Assembly: GCA_029248265.1 (NCBI GenBank)
Contig: JAQWJQ010000061.1
Span: 1 to 37,583, forward strand
DNA from: Planctomycetota bacterium
Lineage (GTDB): Bacteria; Planctomycetota; UBA1135; GCA-002686595
Direction of reading: 5' to 3'
DNA length: 37,583 nt
A model generated the notes under the pieces. That model was not told the origin of the DNA. It searched no databases and was given only the letters and a program-made list of their open reading frames with translations. Positions 18,151 to 27,869 of the stretch are shown piece by piece. The number at the start of each line of letters is the position of its first letter. The first letter of the stretch is position 1. Both the position numbers and the translations under genes were made by a program.

Positions 18151-21100
18151 GGGGGAGCAGGTTATCGCCCCCGGGCTCGTCGCGCCCGGAGTCCTGTCCC
18201 AGGACCTTGCCGTACAGCAGTGAAACGCCGAGCAGGCAGACCGCGAGGCCCAGGAAGGAGCCCACCCTGGCGAGGCCCTCGAGGGCGCCCAGGTCGTAGA
18301 GGAAGACCTTCAGGACCGTGCCTACCAGGACCAGGAGGCTGGCCCAGCGCAGGCCAGTGACGCTCCGCCGAACGCCACCGGCTAGCAGGAGGACCGCGAA
18401 GGCCGTCCAGGCGAGGGACATGGTGAGGTCTCGGGATTGCATTCGCTCAGCGCCCAGGGAGATCGCGCCCCCGGTGCTGAAGTAGTTCAAGACGACCGCG
18501 TTGATCCAGGAGAAGGCCACGGCGAGCAGCGCCGCGCCAAGCCCGATACGGGCTCTGGCCGAGTCGTCCTTCGGGCCGAGGCGGCTGAGACCGAGGAATC
18601 CCGAGGCGAGAGCGGAGGCGACGAGGGCGTGGTCTATCGAGACGTCGATCGGGATCAGGAACGGCTCGCTGCTGAATGTATTCAGGACGTACGTGGAGAA
18701 GACGAGGCCGAGGCCTGCTGCGCCGAGCACCAACGAGGAGGCGACCGGCAGGCCGAGGGCACGGGCGCGCGCGGGGAAAAACGTGAACGCCGCAGCACTC
18801 CCGGCGAGCGCGACCGTGGGCCAGTCAAAGCTGATGAGCTTGGACAGCGCGACCCAGGCCAGGGTGAACGTCGCCGCATCCACGACGGACCGTGCCCGCG
18901 GGCTGCTCGATTGATTCGGCGCAAGTCGGCGAGCCGCATGGAGGGCGATCGCGGCCCCTGAGAGCAGCGCGATCTGTCCGTCGAGGCCGAGGCGAGGAAT
19001 GAGCACTGTGCCCGCGAGCCGCTCTGACTGGCATGCCGCCACCGCCAGGATCACGGCGGGCACGACCGAGATGAGCGCGAGCCCCTGTCCGATCTCGCCG
19101 CTCTCTTCTCGTTGCCAGAGGGCGAGGAGCGGGAGGCTGGCCACGATCACGCAGAAGCTCGCGAGGGGCAGCATCAGGCCGGTGTCGGTCGGGGTGGAGC
19201 TCGCCTCGAGGAAGACGACGATGTTCAACGAGGCGGCGGCTGCGATGATCGAGGTGAGCGCATAGACCCAGGGTGCCCGCCTGGCGGCCGTGAGGCCCAG
19301 GGCAGAGGCGCAGGTCAGCGCAGCGACGGCCAAGGGCGTCGTGGAGACCGGCGCGGTGCCAGCGAGGAATAGCAGCGGAAAGAGAGGGATGGACGCTGCG
19401 GCTGCGCTGGCGGCACTTCGGTCGGCCAGACCGAGGCGACCCAGCAGGGCCGTGCCCAGCGCGAGGGTCCACCCTGCGACGAGCAGCGGTTCGCCAAGAG
19501 GAGGGGCGGCTCCACCGATGCCGACGGCGAGGAAGCCGACGGCGAAGCCCGAGGCCGTCCCCCCGAACAGCGCGCCACGGAGCTTCTCAGTGAGCAGCGC
19601 AGCGGCGATGGCGAGCAGGGCCAGCGCGGTCACGCCGACGGTGAAGTGCCGGTGGAGATCGAGGTCTTCGGGGAAGTGGGCCACGAACGGCGCGGCGACC
19701 AACGCGATGGTGGCGACCGCCAAGGGGGCGAGAGCAGCCTCAGGCCTGCGCTCGGCGCGGGCTCGCAGGGCCCCCAGGAAGAGGAGCCCCGCGAGGGCAG
19801 CGAGACCCATCGCCCACTGCGTCCACACCCAGTCAGTGACCTCCGCCTTCAGGGCGTAGCGTGTCCGCAAGGCCATGGCCGTGAGGGTTCCAGCGGCGGT
19901 GGTCGCGGTCGCCAGGGTGAGCTGGTTCGATCGGACCAGGAGGCGGGCAGAAAAGACCAAGACCCCCATCAGCGCGGTGGTCGGCCACAGAGTAGAGGTC
20001 GAAGTGATCTCCGGCGTCGCGAGCAGCGTGACCACCGCCGGGGCGAGGAGGGCCAGGGGCAAGGCTGCCGGGAGGGGGGAGGATGAGCCGCCCCCCCTGC
20101 TCAGCATGGAACCGAACAGCACCGGGAAGAGGCCGAGGCTCAGGGCCACGCCCCAGGGCCCACCAGGCGCCTCGTTGAGCGTCAGCCAGACGAGCTGTAC
20201 GGCGAAGGTGCCGATCGAGGCGCCGAGTCCGACCCAGGTCCACTTCTTGACCCTCGATGCGGCGAGCAAGCTGCCGTTGAGGATGAGGAGGAAGCCGATG
20301 AGCGAGAGCGAAGAGCTCGCCGCGGTGTCGAGCAGGAGGGGAGTCGAGAAGCCGCCGATCAGGGCGAAGGCCATCATGACCTGCGCGCTGGAGCGCATGG
20401 CGAGTCGCAGCGCGGCACCCACGGCGGCGCTCATGATGAGCAGCGCTGCCAGGTGGGGGATGAGGTCGTGGAGCTGAGCCGCTGCCCACGCCCCCCCGAG
20501 GACCAGCACGGTCCCGGCGCCGCCAAGGGACTCACCGAGCGTGCGGTGCCCACGTGCGAGTAGCGGGCGGTGGAGGCCGAGCCCGAGGGCGCCAGCGGCG
20601 ATGGCGAGGGTGTCCCGCATCGCGGGATTGAGCCACCCGCGCTGGATCGCGACCTGCACGAAGAAGATGCCTGCGAAGACGAGGGCGATCCCGCCCACGA
20701 GCGCGGCCCCACGCACGCCGAGCCAGCGCTCCCAGCTCTCGGCCTCGGCCCTCGCTCTCCGGGTGGTGGTCCCGTCGGTTGAGCTCCCCGTGCGCTCGAG
20801 GGGCCCCGCGCTCTCCAGCTCCTTGGCGGAGTCCAGTTGGGGTGAGCCCCCTTCGTCTGCGGCGGGCAGCCTCTGCGCCCGCTTCGCCGCGTCACCCGAG
20901 GGCTGTGTTTCTCTTGCAGGACGGTCTTCGTCGGTCGTCTGAGCCTTGGTGGCGAGGGGCCGCTCGGAGCGGCCGGCCCCCCCGGCTGCTCTTGCGAGAT
21001 CGGGGGGGAGCGTCGCGACTCCCGAGGGCTGCCCACCGCCAGGCTCTGGTGCCGCTGTCGTCTCCTCGCCGGTTGCGCCCGGAGCAGCGGTGCCAGGGAG

Positions 21101-21259
21101 GTGAGCATCGAATCGTTCGAGCAGTGCCTGCTGCTCCCGTCGTGCAGAGCTGAGCTTCAGCTCGAGTCCGTCGATTCGCTCCCGCAGCCCAGCGGTCCGG
21201 CGGAGGGCCTCGGCCGCGAGGAAGCCGAATCCGACCGCGAAGAAGAAGGTGAGCTCCAT
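18122..21259 (-). CDS. DUF2339 polytopic membrane protein
   Basis: Very hydrophobic inner-membrane protein of 1045 residues. A short N-terminal helix (MELTFFFAVGFGFLAAEALR) leads into a coiled-coil-like stretch (about residues 25-60), then a long Pro/Gly/Ala/Thr-rich low-complexity linker (about 60-175), then the conserved WERWLGVRGAALVGGIALVFAGIFF start of the DUF2339 core. About 25 further membrane helices follow. The family has no established function. I chose ATG 21259 because GAGGAT stands at proper distance before it; the frame is open upstream to 21373. The end overlaps mutA by 29 bases. The coupling to mutA suggests co-expression, but a link to acyl-CoA metabolism would be speculation. 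Confidence 0.88.
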   Translation of the reverse strand: MELTFFFAVGFGFLAAEALRRTAGLRERIDGLELKLSSARREQQALLERFDAHLPGTAAPGATGEETTAAPEPGGGQPSGVATLPPDLARAAGGAGRSERPLATKAQTTDEDRPARETQPSGDAAKRAQRLPAADEGGSPQLDSAKELESAGPLERTGSSTDGTTTRRARAEAESWERWLGVRGAALVGGIALVFAGIFFVQVAIQRGWLNPAMRDTLAIAAGALGLGLHRPLLARGHRTLGESLGGAGTVLVLGGAWAAAQLHDLIPHLAALLIMSAAVGAALRLAMRSSAQVMMAFALIGGFSTPLLLDTAASSSLSLIGFLLILNGSLLAASRVKKWTWVGLGASIGTFAVQLVWLTLNEAPGGPWGVALSLGLFPVLFGSMLSRGGGSSSPLPAALPLALLAPAVVTLLATPEITSTSTLWPTTALMGVLVFSARLLVRSNQLTLATATTAAGTLTAMALRTRYALKAEVTDWVWTQWAMGLAALAGLLFLGALRARAERRPEAALAPLAVATIALVAAPFVAHFPEDLDLHRHFTVGVTALALLAIAAALLTEKLRGALFGGTASGFAVGFLAVGIGGAAPPLGEPLLVAGWTLALGTALLGRLGLADRSAASAAAASIPLFPLLFLAGTAPVSTTPLAVAALTCASALGLTAARRAPWVYALTSIIAAAASLNIVVFLEASSTPTDTGLMLPLASFCVIVASLPLLALWQREESGEIGQGLALISVVPAVILAVAACQSERLAGTVLIPRLGLDGQIALLSGAAIALHAARRLAPNQSSSPRARSVVDAATFTLAWVALSKLISFDWPTVALAGSAAAFTFFPARARALGLPVASSLVLGAAGLGLVFSTYVLNTFSSEPFLIPIDVSIDHALVASALASGFLGLSRLGPKDDSARARIGLGAALLAVAFSWINAVVLNYFSTGGAISLGAERMQSRDLTMSLAWTAFAVLLLAGGVRRSVTGLRWASLLVLVGTVLKVFLYDLGALEGLARVGSFLGLAVCLLGVSLLYGKVLGQDSGRDEPGGDNLLPHDDDPQPDA

Positions 21260-21384
21260 GTGCCCTATCCTCGTCGCCTGGGTGCGCCGGCGGGATAGCT
21301 TCGTACTCATCAATGCGTAAAGCGGGCCGATGCGATCGGCGCCAAGCGCGGTTCCACGGCCCCTAGGAAGCACATTCTCCTCCC

Positions 21385-22461
21385 ATGCGCCTCGCCGCGT
21401 ACGTCTACACAGGCTGGCATCCGATCCCCGAACGCGACGTGAGCTTCCACCCCGGGTTCACCGAGTGGGAGTTGGTACAGGACTGTCAGCCCCGCTTTGA
21501 GGGCCATGCGCAGCCACGCGTTCCGACGCTCGGGCCCTACGATGACCGCGACCCGGTGGAGACGGGGAGGCGGCTGCAGTTGGCCCTTCGGCATGGTGTG
21601 GACGCCTTTGTCTACGGCGTCTTCTGGTGTCGTGGGAAGCGTGTCTTCGAGCGGGCTCTCGATGAGGGCTTCCTCGGGAGTGATGTGGGCTCGACCGCGC
21701 CCTTCGCCCTGATGTGGGCCAACCGGATGCCCAGGCGGGTCCTCCCGGTCCGCCGGTCCGAGGCGGCCGTCATCGACCCCTCGCGGCGGGTCTCGTCAGA
21801 CGTGGACGACTTCGTGGCCTTCGTCTCGATGCTCGCCGAGGAGTACTTCCAGAGACCGAACTACATCCGGGTCGGTGGCGCCGTCTATCTGTCGATCTTC
21901 GACTCCACGTTCTTCATCAAGGAGCTTGGCCTCGACGGAGCGCGCGCGGCCATCTCCGCGGCGCGGGAGCGTCTGCGTGATATGGCAGGACTTGAGCTGC
22001 ACCTTGCGGCGGTGGAACCCAGCGCTCGGTGCATCAGTGAGGTGGCCGGGTGCGGCTTCGATAGTGTCACCCACTATGTGTTCCTCCCGGAGTGGAAGGG
22101 ACCCTCCCTGCAGGACTACCAGGAGATGGCGGCTCGTCGGGCCAGTGAGTGGGCCTCGTTCAGCGCCCGCTCAGGGTTGCCATACATGCCCTCGGTCGCG
22201 CCGGGATGGGACGCCTCTCCGAGGGGTGCTGACTTCGGGAAGACTCGCCCTGACCGTTATCCCTGGTCGCCGGTTGTGACGGGTGAGCACCCGCACCACT
22301 TCCACACGAGCCTCAGCCGAGCGCTCAAGTTCCCATCTCCCCTCGAGGATCCGCTGGTCTTCGTGGCGTCACTGAACGAGTGGAGCGAGGGGCACTACCT
22401 CGAGCCCGACGAGCGCTTCGGCATGGGGTGGATGGAGGCTGTCGCAGGGTCCAAACCGTGA
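21385..22461 (+). CDS. WbsX/GH99-like glycan-associated protein
   Basis: Protein of 358 residues matching the Glyco_tran_WbsX family, a TIM-barrel group related to glycoside hydrolase family 99 and common in O-antigen and polysaccharide clusters. Visible family marks are the opening YVYTGWHPIPERD, the TEWELVQ segment, HGVDAFVYGVFWCRGKRVFERAL, PFALMWANR, and near the end NEWSEGHYLEPD, whose acidic residues are the likely catalytic or binding groups. No signal peptide is present, so it should be cytoplasmic. No other glycan genes flank it. It is divergent from DUF2339 (125-base gap) and converges with the vWA gene. Whether it makes or cleaves a glycan cannot be decided from sequence. Confidence 0.85.
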   Translation: MRLAAYVYTGWHPIPERDVSFHPGFTEWELVQDCQPRFEGHAQPRVPTLGPYDDRDPVETGRRLQLALRHGVDAFVYGVFWCRGKRVFERALDEGFLGSDVGSTAPFALMWANRMPRRVLPVRRSEAAVIDPSRRVSSDVDDFVAFVSMLAEEYFQRPNYIRVGGAVYLSIFDSTFFIKELGLDGARAAISAARERLRDMAGLELHLAAVEPSARCISEVAGCGFDSVTHYVFLPEWKGPSLQDYQEMAARRASEWASFSARSGLPYMPSVAPGWDASPRGADFGKTRPDRYPWSPVVTGEHPHHFHTSLSRALKFPSPLEDPLVFVASLNEWSEGHYLEPDERFGMGWMEAVAGSKP

Positions 22462-22508
22462 CCGGCGGCGCCTGAACGCCACCTCGGCGGCCAGGGAGCC
22501 CTTCGGCC

Positions 22509-24215
22509 TCAGTCCTTGGAGCGGCCGAAGACCTGGAGCTGGCCGAGGCCGATGTCCGCCAGCATCCCGAGGGCCTGCTCATCTGCGTCGCCCACCGAGA
22601 TCACGTGGATCTCCAACTCCCGGAGCATGTTCATCCTGCGGGTGTCCTCGAGGAGCAGAGGCCAGTTGGAGTAGGGGCCGATGAAGTTCATCTGCATCGT
22701 CCGGGTGTCGCCCTCTCGCTTGCTCTCCTTGTCTGTGATGACCCGGCCGTCCCCGTAGTCCACGTCGGTGACCGTGTAGTCGTCCACGGAGGGGTCTCCG
22801 TCACTGAGGATAAAGAGGGTGTCTGCGCCGCTGACGAAGGTCTCAGGTGCCACGTAGCCGGCGCCCTTGACGCGCCCCTTCTTCGCGGTCGCGAAGGCGA
22901 GCTTCAGTCCCGCGTGGAGGTTGGTGTCCCCCCAGATCGTGCCGTGGACCCGCTCGCCCTGGGGAGCGCCGACGTCGATCCCGTCGAGCGCCTTGAGCAC
23001 CTTCTTCACGTTGCCCGGCGTCGCCTTGACCATGCCCTTGCTGCCCTTGATGTACTCGGCGGTCGAACCGAAGCCGACCACGCAGAAGTGCTGCTCCGGC
23101 TGCAGGCGCTGGAGTGAGATTCGGAGGTGCTCTCGCGCCAGATCGAAGCGAGTCTCCACGCTGTACCAGGGGATGTCGGCCTCCGTGGGGAGGTCTCCCT
23201 TCTTGCGCTTCTTGCGGACCTTCGGGCCAGAGGTCGGGGCACCCTTCGGCTTCCAGCCCTCGGGGATCGGAGCCGCCATGGAGTCCGAGAGGTCCATGAC
23301 GTAACAGACCCGCTCGCCGGTCACTTCGACACCGAAGAAGCGAGGCCGGACGTACTCCGGTTCCGCGGGGCCGTCCTTGGGGGGGGACTTGTCTTCTTTC
23401 TTCTTTCGCTCCTTCGCTTCCTGGGATCGCCGGGCCAGGAGGGACCGCCACGCCGTCGCCTCGAGGACCACGAAGTCCGCGTCAAGCTCGGCAGCGAGGT
23501 GCCTGGCAAGCACCAACTTCGCGGCTCTGGACATGTCCTCATCCTCAAGCGTGGCGACCAGCGCGAGCACCAGCCGCTTCCACGGCGTCTCGGCCTGTGT
23601 CTTCTTGTTGCCAAGGGTGGTCAGGGCCGAGGCGTAAGCGCCCATCAAGGCGACCTGGTCGTGCTCCTTCTTCGGGCGGTCCTTGAGGAGCTCTGGGATG
23701 AGGGTGTAGAGCGCCTCGCTGGAGTTGGCGGCGAGCGCCTCGATGGCCGCGCCGCGGAGCATGTAGCTCTTGGCATTCCGGGCGATGTCCAGGGCGGCGT
23801 CAGGTCCGCTGAGGCGGATCTCCACCTCGAGAGCATGCCGCCAGAGCCAAGCGTCCTCTGCCGAATCAGCATCCTTCCGCCAGCGAGCCAGCGACTCTGC
23901 GAGGCCGGGCTGCCCCTTCTTCCCGATGGTGGAGAGTGAAGAGGCCATGAGGTAGCGCTCTTGGTCCCGGGGCAGGTCCGGCTTCTCGTATCGCCGTGCG
24001 AGCTCGTCCACGGCCTCTGGCCGGCGGGTCTTGGCGAGCGCCTCGTATGCCTGGATGTGGTAGCGCAGCGGCAGGCGGAGCATGAGCTCATTCACCTCCT
24101 CAAGCAGCGGCTCCATGGGCTCCTGGGCGACGGGCGAGGCGACCCCGGCAGCGGCACTGCAGGTCAGTGCGAAGGCGAGTACGGCTTGGTGAAGGGGGCA
24201 CAGAGACTCTCTCAT
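22509..24215 (-). CDS. Exported HEAT-like repeat plus vWA domain protein
   Basis: Protein of 568 residues. A signal peptide (about 1-26, hydrophobic core AVLAFALTCSAAAGVA) suggests export. Residues about 35-260 are helical with HEAT-like spacing (repeated LARR, LAxSLARW, AIEALAANS patterns). A charged Lys/Glu-rich linker (about 265-285) precedes a von Willebrand A domain (about 298-560). The MIDAS metal site DLSDSM is at residues 308-313; Thr and Asp contributions are probably in TNLHAGL and in LSDGDPSVDDY. Such proteins usually bind partner proteins through Mg2+. No partner is evident nearby. The start is ATG 24215, chosen because it begins the signal peptide; the frame stays open 15 codons upstream. 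Confidence 0.85.
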   Translation of the reverse strand: MRESLCPLHQAVLAFALTCSAAAGVASPVAQEPMEPLLEEVNELMLRLPLRYHIQAYEALAKTRRPEAVDELARRYEKPDLPRDQERYLMASSLSTIGKKGQPGLAESLARWRKDADSAEDAWLWRHALEVEIRLSGPDAALDIARNAKSYMLRGAAIEALAANSSEALYTLIPELLKDRPKKEHDQVALMGAYASALTTLGNKKTQAETPWKRLVLALVATLEDEDMSRAAKLVLARHLAAELDADFVVLEATAWRSLLARRSQEAKERKKKEDKSPPKDGPAEPEYVRPRFFGVEVTGERVCYVMDLSDSMAAPIPEGWKPKGAPTSGPKVRKKRKKGDLPTEADIPWYSVETRFDLAREHLRISLQRLQPEQHFCVVGFGSTAEYIKGSKGMVKATPGNVKKVLKALDGIDVGAPQGERVHGTIWGDTNLHAGLKLAFATAKKGRVKGAGYVAPETFVSGADTLFILSDGDPSVDDYTVTDVDYGDGRVITDKESKREGDTRTMQMNFIGPYSNWPLLLEDTRRMNMLRELEIHVISVGDADEQALGMLADIGLGQLQVFGRSKD

Positions 24216-24617
24216 GGCGAGGCGGGGGCAATCCAGGGGACGAGGCAGGGCCGCAAGCACAGCCTACGTCCCCTTGCCCACTTCAGCCATGAATCGAAGT
24301 CTCCGGTCACCAAGGCGACCCGTCAAAACCCGTCGGCAGCCGGCCGGGTTCTTCAACCGCCGGCCCGCCTGATATTCAAATTCTCTGATTGATACGGCCG
24401 CGCACCGAGAGACCCCGCGGGCCGTTTCCGGTCGCACGCTGAGCGATTGTGCGGGTGTCCAGCGACTCTCGATTTCGGGGGGTTCGGATTTTCGAATTCA
24501 TAGGGTAGCTTTCAGATGCGCGCTTCCTCGTTCGCGAGCTAGCGGGCCTTTTCCGACCAGCCGATCGCTGTCGATCGTGCCGCTCCTCCGGTTTCTTCAC
24601 CTCCTTTCCACCTGTTC
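24216..24617. other. Divergent intergenic region
   Basis: About 400 bases between two divergently read genes for exported proteins, so it must hold two promoters. It is less GC-rich than its surroundings, with AT islands near 24370-24395 and 24487-24512. I cannot name hexamers with confidence. Just before the plus-strand start is tcacctcctttcc, the complement of a Shine-Dalgarno rather than one, so the 24618 gene seems to start without a normal ribosome-binding site. Open frames here are short and unconvincing. Confidence 0.6.
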
Positions 24618-26402
24618 ATGTTTAAGCAGACAAGCACCACTTTTGTTGCAGCGCTTTGCGTTGCCTCCGCGGCCTCCGCGCAGGTCACCAATGATGACTG
24701 CGCTTCCGCCATCGCGGCGCCCCTTGGCGCCACGGCGTTTGATACGACCCTCGCCATCGACGAGGCCATCATCCCGTTCAACTGCGCGTCCAACGGCGGC
24801 CCCGACATCTGGTATTCGTACACCGCCGCGACGACCCAGGACGTTGCGTTCGACCTGTGCGGCTCCAGCTATGACACCGCGATGACGCTCTATAGCGGCA
24901 ACTGCGCTGGGCTCGTTGAGATCGTCTGCAACGACGACTTCTGCGGCCTGCAGAGCGGCACCACGGCCACCAGCGTCAGCGTCGGGGACCAGTTCCTGAT
25001 CCGGATTGCTGGTTGGAACGGCAATACCGGCTTCGGAACGCTCAACATCGCCGAGGTCACCCCCCCCCCGGGAACGAGTAACGATACCTGCGCCACGGCC
25101 ACGCCCCTTGTGCTCGCCGCGCCCGCCGCGACGGATACGACCAACGCGATCGACGAGGGTCTGCTCCCCTTCGCTTGCGCCGGTGCCTCTGCTCCTGACA
25201 CCTGGTACTCCTTCACGGCTGCCAGCACCCAGGACCTCCGCTTTGAACTCTGCGGATCGAGCTACGACACCGCCATGGAGGTCTTCGACGGCACCTGCGG
25301 CGCGCTCAACCTCATCGAGTGCAACGACGACTCTTGTGGCCTTCAGAGCGGCGTCACCGTCGGCGGCGTCGTCGCTGGCACGACGTACTACGCCCGCGTC
25401 GGTGGGTTTAACGGCGCTACAGGCTTCGGCACCATCGTGGTCAACGAGCAGGCTCCGCCCCCGCCCACTGCCCCCAACTGCGTCGAGACGACCTTCGCCA
25501 ACAACAACGGCGGCGCCGCCGGTGGTGCGGTCTACTTCGACATCACGGTGACGCAGTCGATCTCGATCGCTCAGATGCAGGTCAACACGGCCAGCGCTCA
25601 GACCGCGCTGTCGGTCTACACCACACCCGGCACCTACCTCGGGAACGAGGCGAACGGCGCCGCGTGGACGCTCGTGGCTGAGGATGACGGTCTTGGGATC
25701 GGCGCCGGCGCCGGCGCCCAGTCCCAGGTGGACTTCGTGACCCCCTTCTCTCTCGCTCCGAGTACGTACGGCATGGCGCTGGTCGGTGACAACTTCACCA
25801 CTGGCATCACCATGGCCCACTCGTACACGAACGGTACTGGTGCGAACCAGAACTTCGTGAGCGCCGACGGTGTCATCACGCTTGACCTCGGTTCTGCGAC
25901 GAACGCCGCCTTCACCGGTACCCCGTTCACCCCCCGGGTCTGGAACGGCATCATGTGCAGCAGCGGCCCGATCGCTCCGGGCACGAACTACTGCACGGCG
26001 AACGCCAACTCCACCGGCGTCGGCGCGGCAATGGGAGCTTCTGGTAGCAACTCGGCCTCGGCCAACGACCTCGTCCTCGAGGCCAGCGACCTTCCGGCGA
26101 ACTCCTTCGGCTTCTTCCTGACGTCGCAGACTCAGGGTTTCGTCGCCAACCCGGGCGGTAGCCAAGGCAACCTCTGCCTCGGCGGCGCCATCGGGCGCTA
26201 CGTTGGCCCCGGCCAGATTCAGAACTCTGGTGCCGGTGGCTCGATCTCTCTCGCGATCGACAACACGCAGATCCCGCAGCCCACGGGCTTTGTGGCGGTC
26301 GCCGCGGGCGAGACCTGGAACTTCCAGGCCTGGCACCGTGATGCGGTTGGCGGCTCGGCGACGAGCAACTTCACCGACGGCTACGAGATCACCTTCAACT
26401 GA
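24618..26402 (+). CDS. Exported repeat protein with C-terminal GTNYC module
   Basis: Secreted protein of 594 residues. The signal peptide is cleaved near ASAASA|Q (about residue 22). Two tandem copies of an about 125-residue domain follow (about 23-150 and 155-285): each starts with N/D-D-x-C, continues through PDxWYSxTAAxTQD and LCGSSYDTAM, then CNDDxCGLQSG, and closes with GNTGFGTL or GATGFGTI. The paired Cys suggest disulfides outside the cytoplasm. A third beta-rich region (about 290-450) is unlike the repeats. Residues 455-594 are the GTNYC module shared with the protein at 8668-9684, ending WNFQAWHRD...TSNFTDG. No LPXTG, PEP-CTERM or other sorting tail is seen. Composition (Ala, Gly, Thr, Asn; few Lys) fits a surface or matrix protein. 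A perfect hairpin follows. Confidence 0.88.
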   Translation: MFKQTSTTFVAALCVASAASAQVTNDDCASAIAAPLGATAFDTTLAIDEAIIPFNCASNGGPDIWYSYTAATTQDVAFDLCGSSYDTAMTLYSGNCAGLVEIVCNDDFCGLQSGTTATSVSVGDQFLIRIAGWNGNTGFGTLNIAEVTPPPGTSNDTCATATPLVLAAPAATDTTNAIDEGLLPFACAGASAPDTWYSFTAASTQDLRFELCGSSYDTAMEVFDGTCGALNLIECNDDSCGLQSGVTVGGVVAGTTYYARVGGFNGATGFGTIVVNEQAPPPPTAPNCVETTFANNNGGAAGGAVYFDITVTQSISIAQMQVNTASAQTALSVYTTPGTYLGNEANGAAWTLVAEDDGLGIGAGAGAQSQVDFVTPFSLAPSTYGMALVGDNFTTGITMAHSYTNGTGANQNFVSADGVITLDLGSATNAAFTGTPFTPRVWNGIMCSSGPIAPGTNYCTANANSTGVGAAMGASGSNSASANDLVLEASDLPANSFGFFLTSQTQGFVANPGGSQGNLCLGGAIGRYVGPGQIQNSGAGGSISLAIDNTQIPQPTGFVAVAAGETWNFQAWHRDAVGGSATSNFTDGYEITFN

Positions 26403-26439
26403 TCCCGGCCTGCAGCGGCACCGACCGCTGCGCTATGAA

Positions 26440-26477
26440 GGCGCCCCCCGCCGAGCAGTCGCTCGGCGGGGGGCGCC
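26440..26477. terminator. Perfect 17-bp GC hairpin
   Basis: Arms at 26440-26456 and 26461-26477 are exact reverse complements (GGCGCCCCCCGCCGAGC on the left), with a four-base loop agtc. It starts 37 bases after the stop of the exported repeat protein. No T run follows on either strand, so termination would rest on the stem alone. It is the strongest hairpin I noticed in the window. Confidence 0.75.
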
Positions 26478-26557
26478 TACCGTTGGGGAGAGTTCTTGCG
26501 TGGGGACGCAACGTGACGAGCAGGGTCCTCGTGCGGTAGCATCGCCACGACAATCTG

Positions 26558-27835
26558 ATGTCCCGAACCCAAATGCCTCGAACTCAAAGCGCCGCCCAAG
26601 TCCTTCGATTCCTGGCCGTGACTCTGTCCGCGATGTTCGCTTGGGGCGGCCTTGCGCTGGCGTTGTCCGGATCTGCGGAGGCCGAGGTGCCCACAGGTTC
26701 TTTCCTCGTACAGGAGCCCGTCCCGCCGAGGGCGAAGCCGGGACCGGAGATCCTGGTCGACACGGCCAAGGCGCAATTTCAGACGCCCCTTCTCCTCCAG
26801 GGGGCTCAGGTCAGCCACAGGTTCGAGTTCAAGAGCGGCGGCGCAGCGCCGCTTGTGATCGAGCGGGTGATTCCGAACTGCGGCTGCGCTGCGGCGGCGC
26901 TGGCCACACGATCGGAGGGCGCCGATGCCCTCGAGCCTTACGTGACCGGTGCTCCGATTCCGCCCGGCACGGAGATTTTCCTCGATGTGAGCGTGGATAC
27001 TCTCCTAAAGCAGGACCGCTCGAAGATCACGGTGCAGCTGTTGACCAACGCGTCGGAGCTACCGACCAGCTTCCTCCTGGTCGTCGATGTCGAGCCTCGC
27101 CTTCGGGCGACTCCAGCGGGCTTGATCTTCGGCGACCTCCGAGTTGATGAGCATCGAGCCGGAGAGGTCTCCATCATCAGCACGACGGGTAAGCCAGTGC
27201 GCTTCAGTCTGGATAAGGCGGCGACGCGGCCGCTTCCGTCGGGGTTCTCTTATGAGCTCGAGCCTGTGCGTCCGAACGCTGAGGGCCGCTCCACTCATTG
27301 GAAGCTACGCGTCCAGGTGGGGCCCGGGATGGATCAGGGGCCCGGAGGCTACCGCTTCCTCCTCGTGTCGGATGTTCCGATGCCCGAGACGGTGACGCTG
27401 CGCAAGCGACGTGAGGCGGCGAAGACGCGCGGTCGAGCGCTTGGCCCTTCCTCACAGTACTTCTGCGTCAACGTCCTCACGAATTACCGCGTGCTCCGTG
27501 ACCTCGAGATCTCGCCCGGCGTGGTCAGCTTTGGGCAGATGCGTGCCGGGCAAACCTTGATGCAGCGGGTCAAGCTCGTGGCGACCAAGCCCGGGATCGA
27601 CCTGTCGAAGGCTCGGGCCTACATCCGAGGGACCCTTGGACTTGAGGTCCCGCTCGCAGAGCAGTTGAGCGTCACGACCCAGCCGGTTGAGGGCGAGAAC
27701 GCCCTCTGGGCGAACGTGAAGATCACAGATGTGCCGGCTGGGTTCAGTGGGTCGATTCGCTGCGAGTTGGCCTTCGACACGGGGTACGAAGAGATGCCCT
27801 TGCTGCGGGTGCCGATCACCGGCGTCGTGCTCTGA
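26558..27835 (+). CDS. Exported DUF1573 domain protein
   Basis: Protein of 425 residues with a signal peptide or anchor at about residues 15-45 (RFLAVTLSAMFAWGGLALAL). The DUF1573 signature follows: SHRFEFKSGGAAPLVIERVIPNCGC, with the conserved Cys-Gly-Cys near residue 108 and a loop before PPGTEIFLDVSVDT. DUF1573 is an Ig-like (ASH/MSP-type) beta-sandwich found on many exported proteins of Bacteroidota and Planctomycetota; no enzymatic role is known. The rest (about 165-425) is beta-rich and may hold one or two further Ig-like domains. ATG 26558 gives a 14-residue basic leader; ATG 26573 is a possible later start. It stands after the hairpin at 26440 and is probably transcribed alone. Confidence 0.85.
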   Translation: MSRTQMPRTQSAAQVLRFLAVTLSAMFAWGGLALALSGSAEAEVPTGSFLVQEPVPPRAKPGPEILVDTAKAQFQTPLLLQGAQVSHRFEFKSGGAAPLVIERVIPNCGCAAAALATRSEGADALEPYVTGAPIPPGTEIFLDVSVDTLLKQDRSKITVQLLTNASELPTSFLLVVDVEPRLRATPAGLIFGDLRVDEHRAGEVSIISTTGKPVRFSLDKAATRPLPSGFSYELEPVRPNAEGRSTHWKLRVQVGPGMDQGPGGYRFLLVSDVPMPETVTLRKRREAAKTRGRALGPSSQYFCVNVLTNYRVLRDLEISPGVVSFGQMRAGQTLMQRVKLVATKPGIDLSKARAYIRGTLGLEVPLAEQLSVTTQPVEGENALWANVKITDVPAGFSGSIRCELAFDTGYEEMPLLRVPITGVVL

Positions 27836-27869
27836 GCGAGGGCTGGGCCGGCCCCTCCTCCAGGATCCT

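Noticed and set aside
24599-24611. Strong Shine-Dalgarno at tcacctcctttcc
   Set aside because: The plus strand carries the anti-Shine-Dalgarno sense. On the minus strand AAAGGAGG runs directly into a GTG, too close for a normal start, and the frame there resembles nothing.
24597-26336. A 579-codon minus-strand open frame
   Set aside because: Antisense shadow of the exported repeat protein; Arg/Gly/Val-rich with no recognisable domain, while the plus frame has a signal peptide, repeats and a known-type C-terminus.
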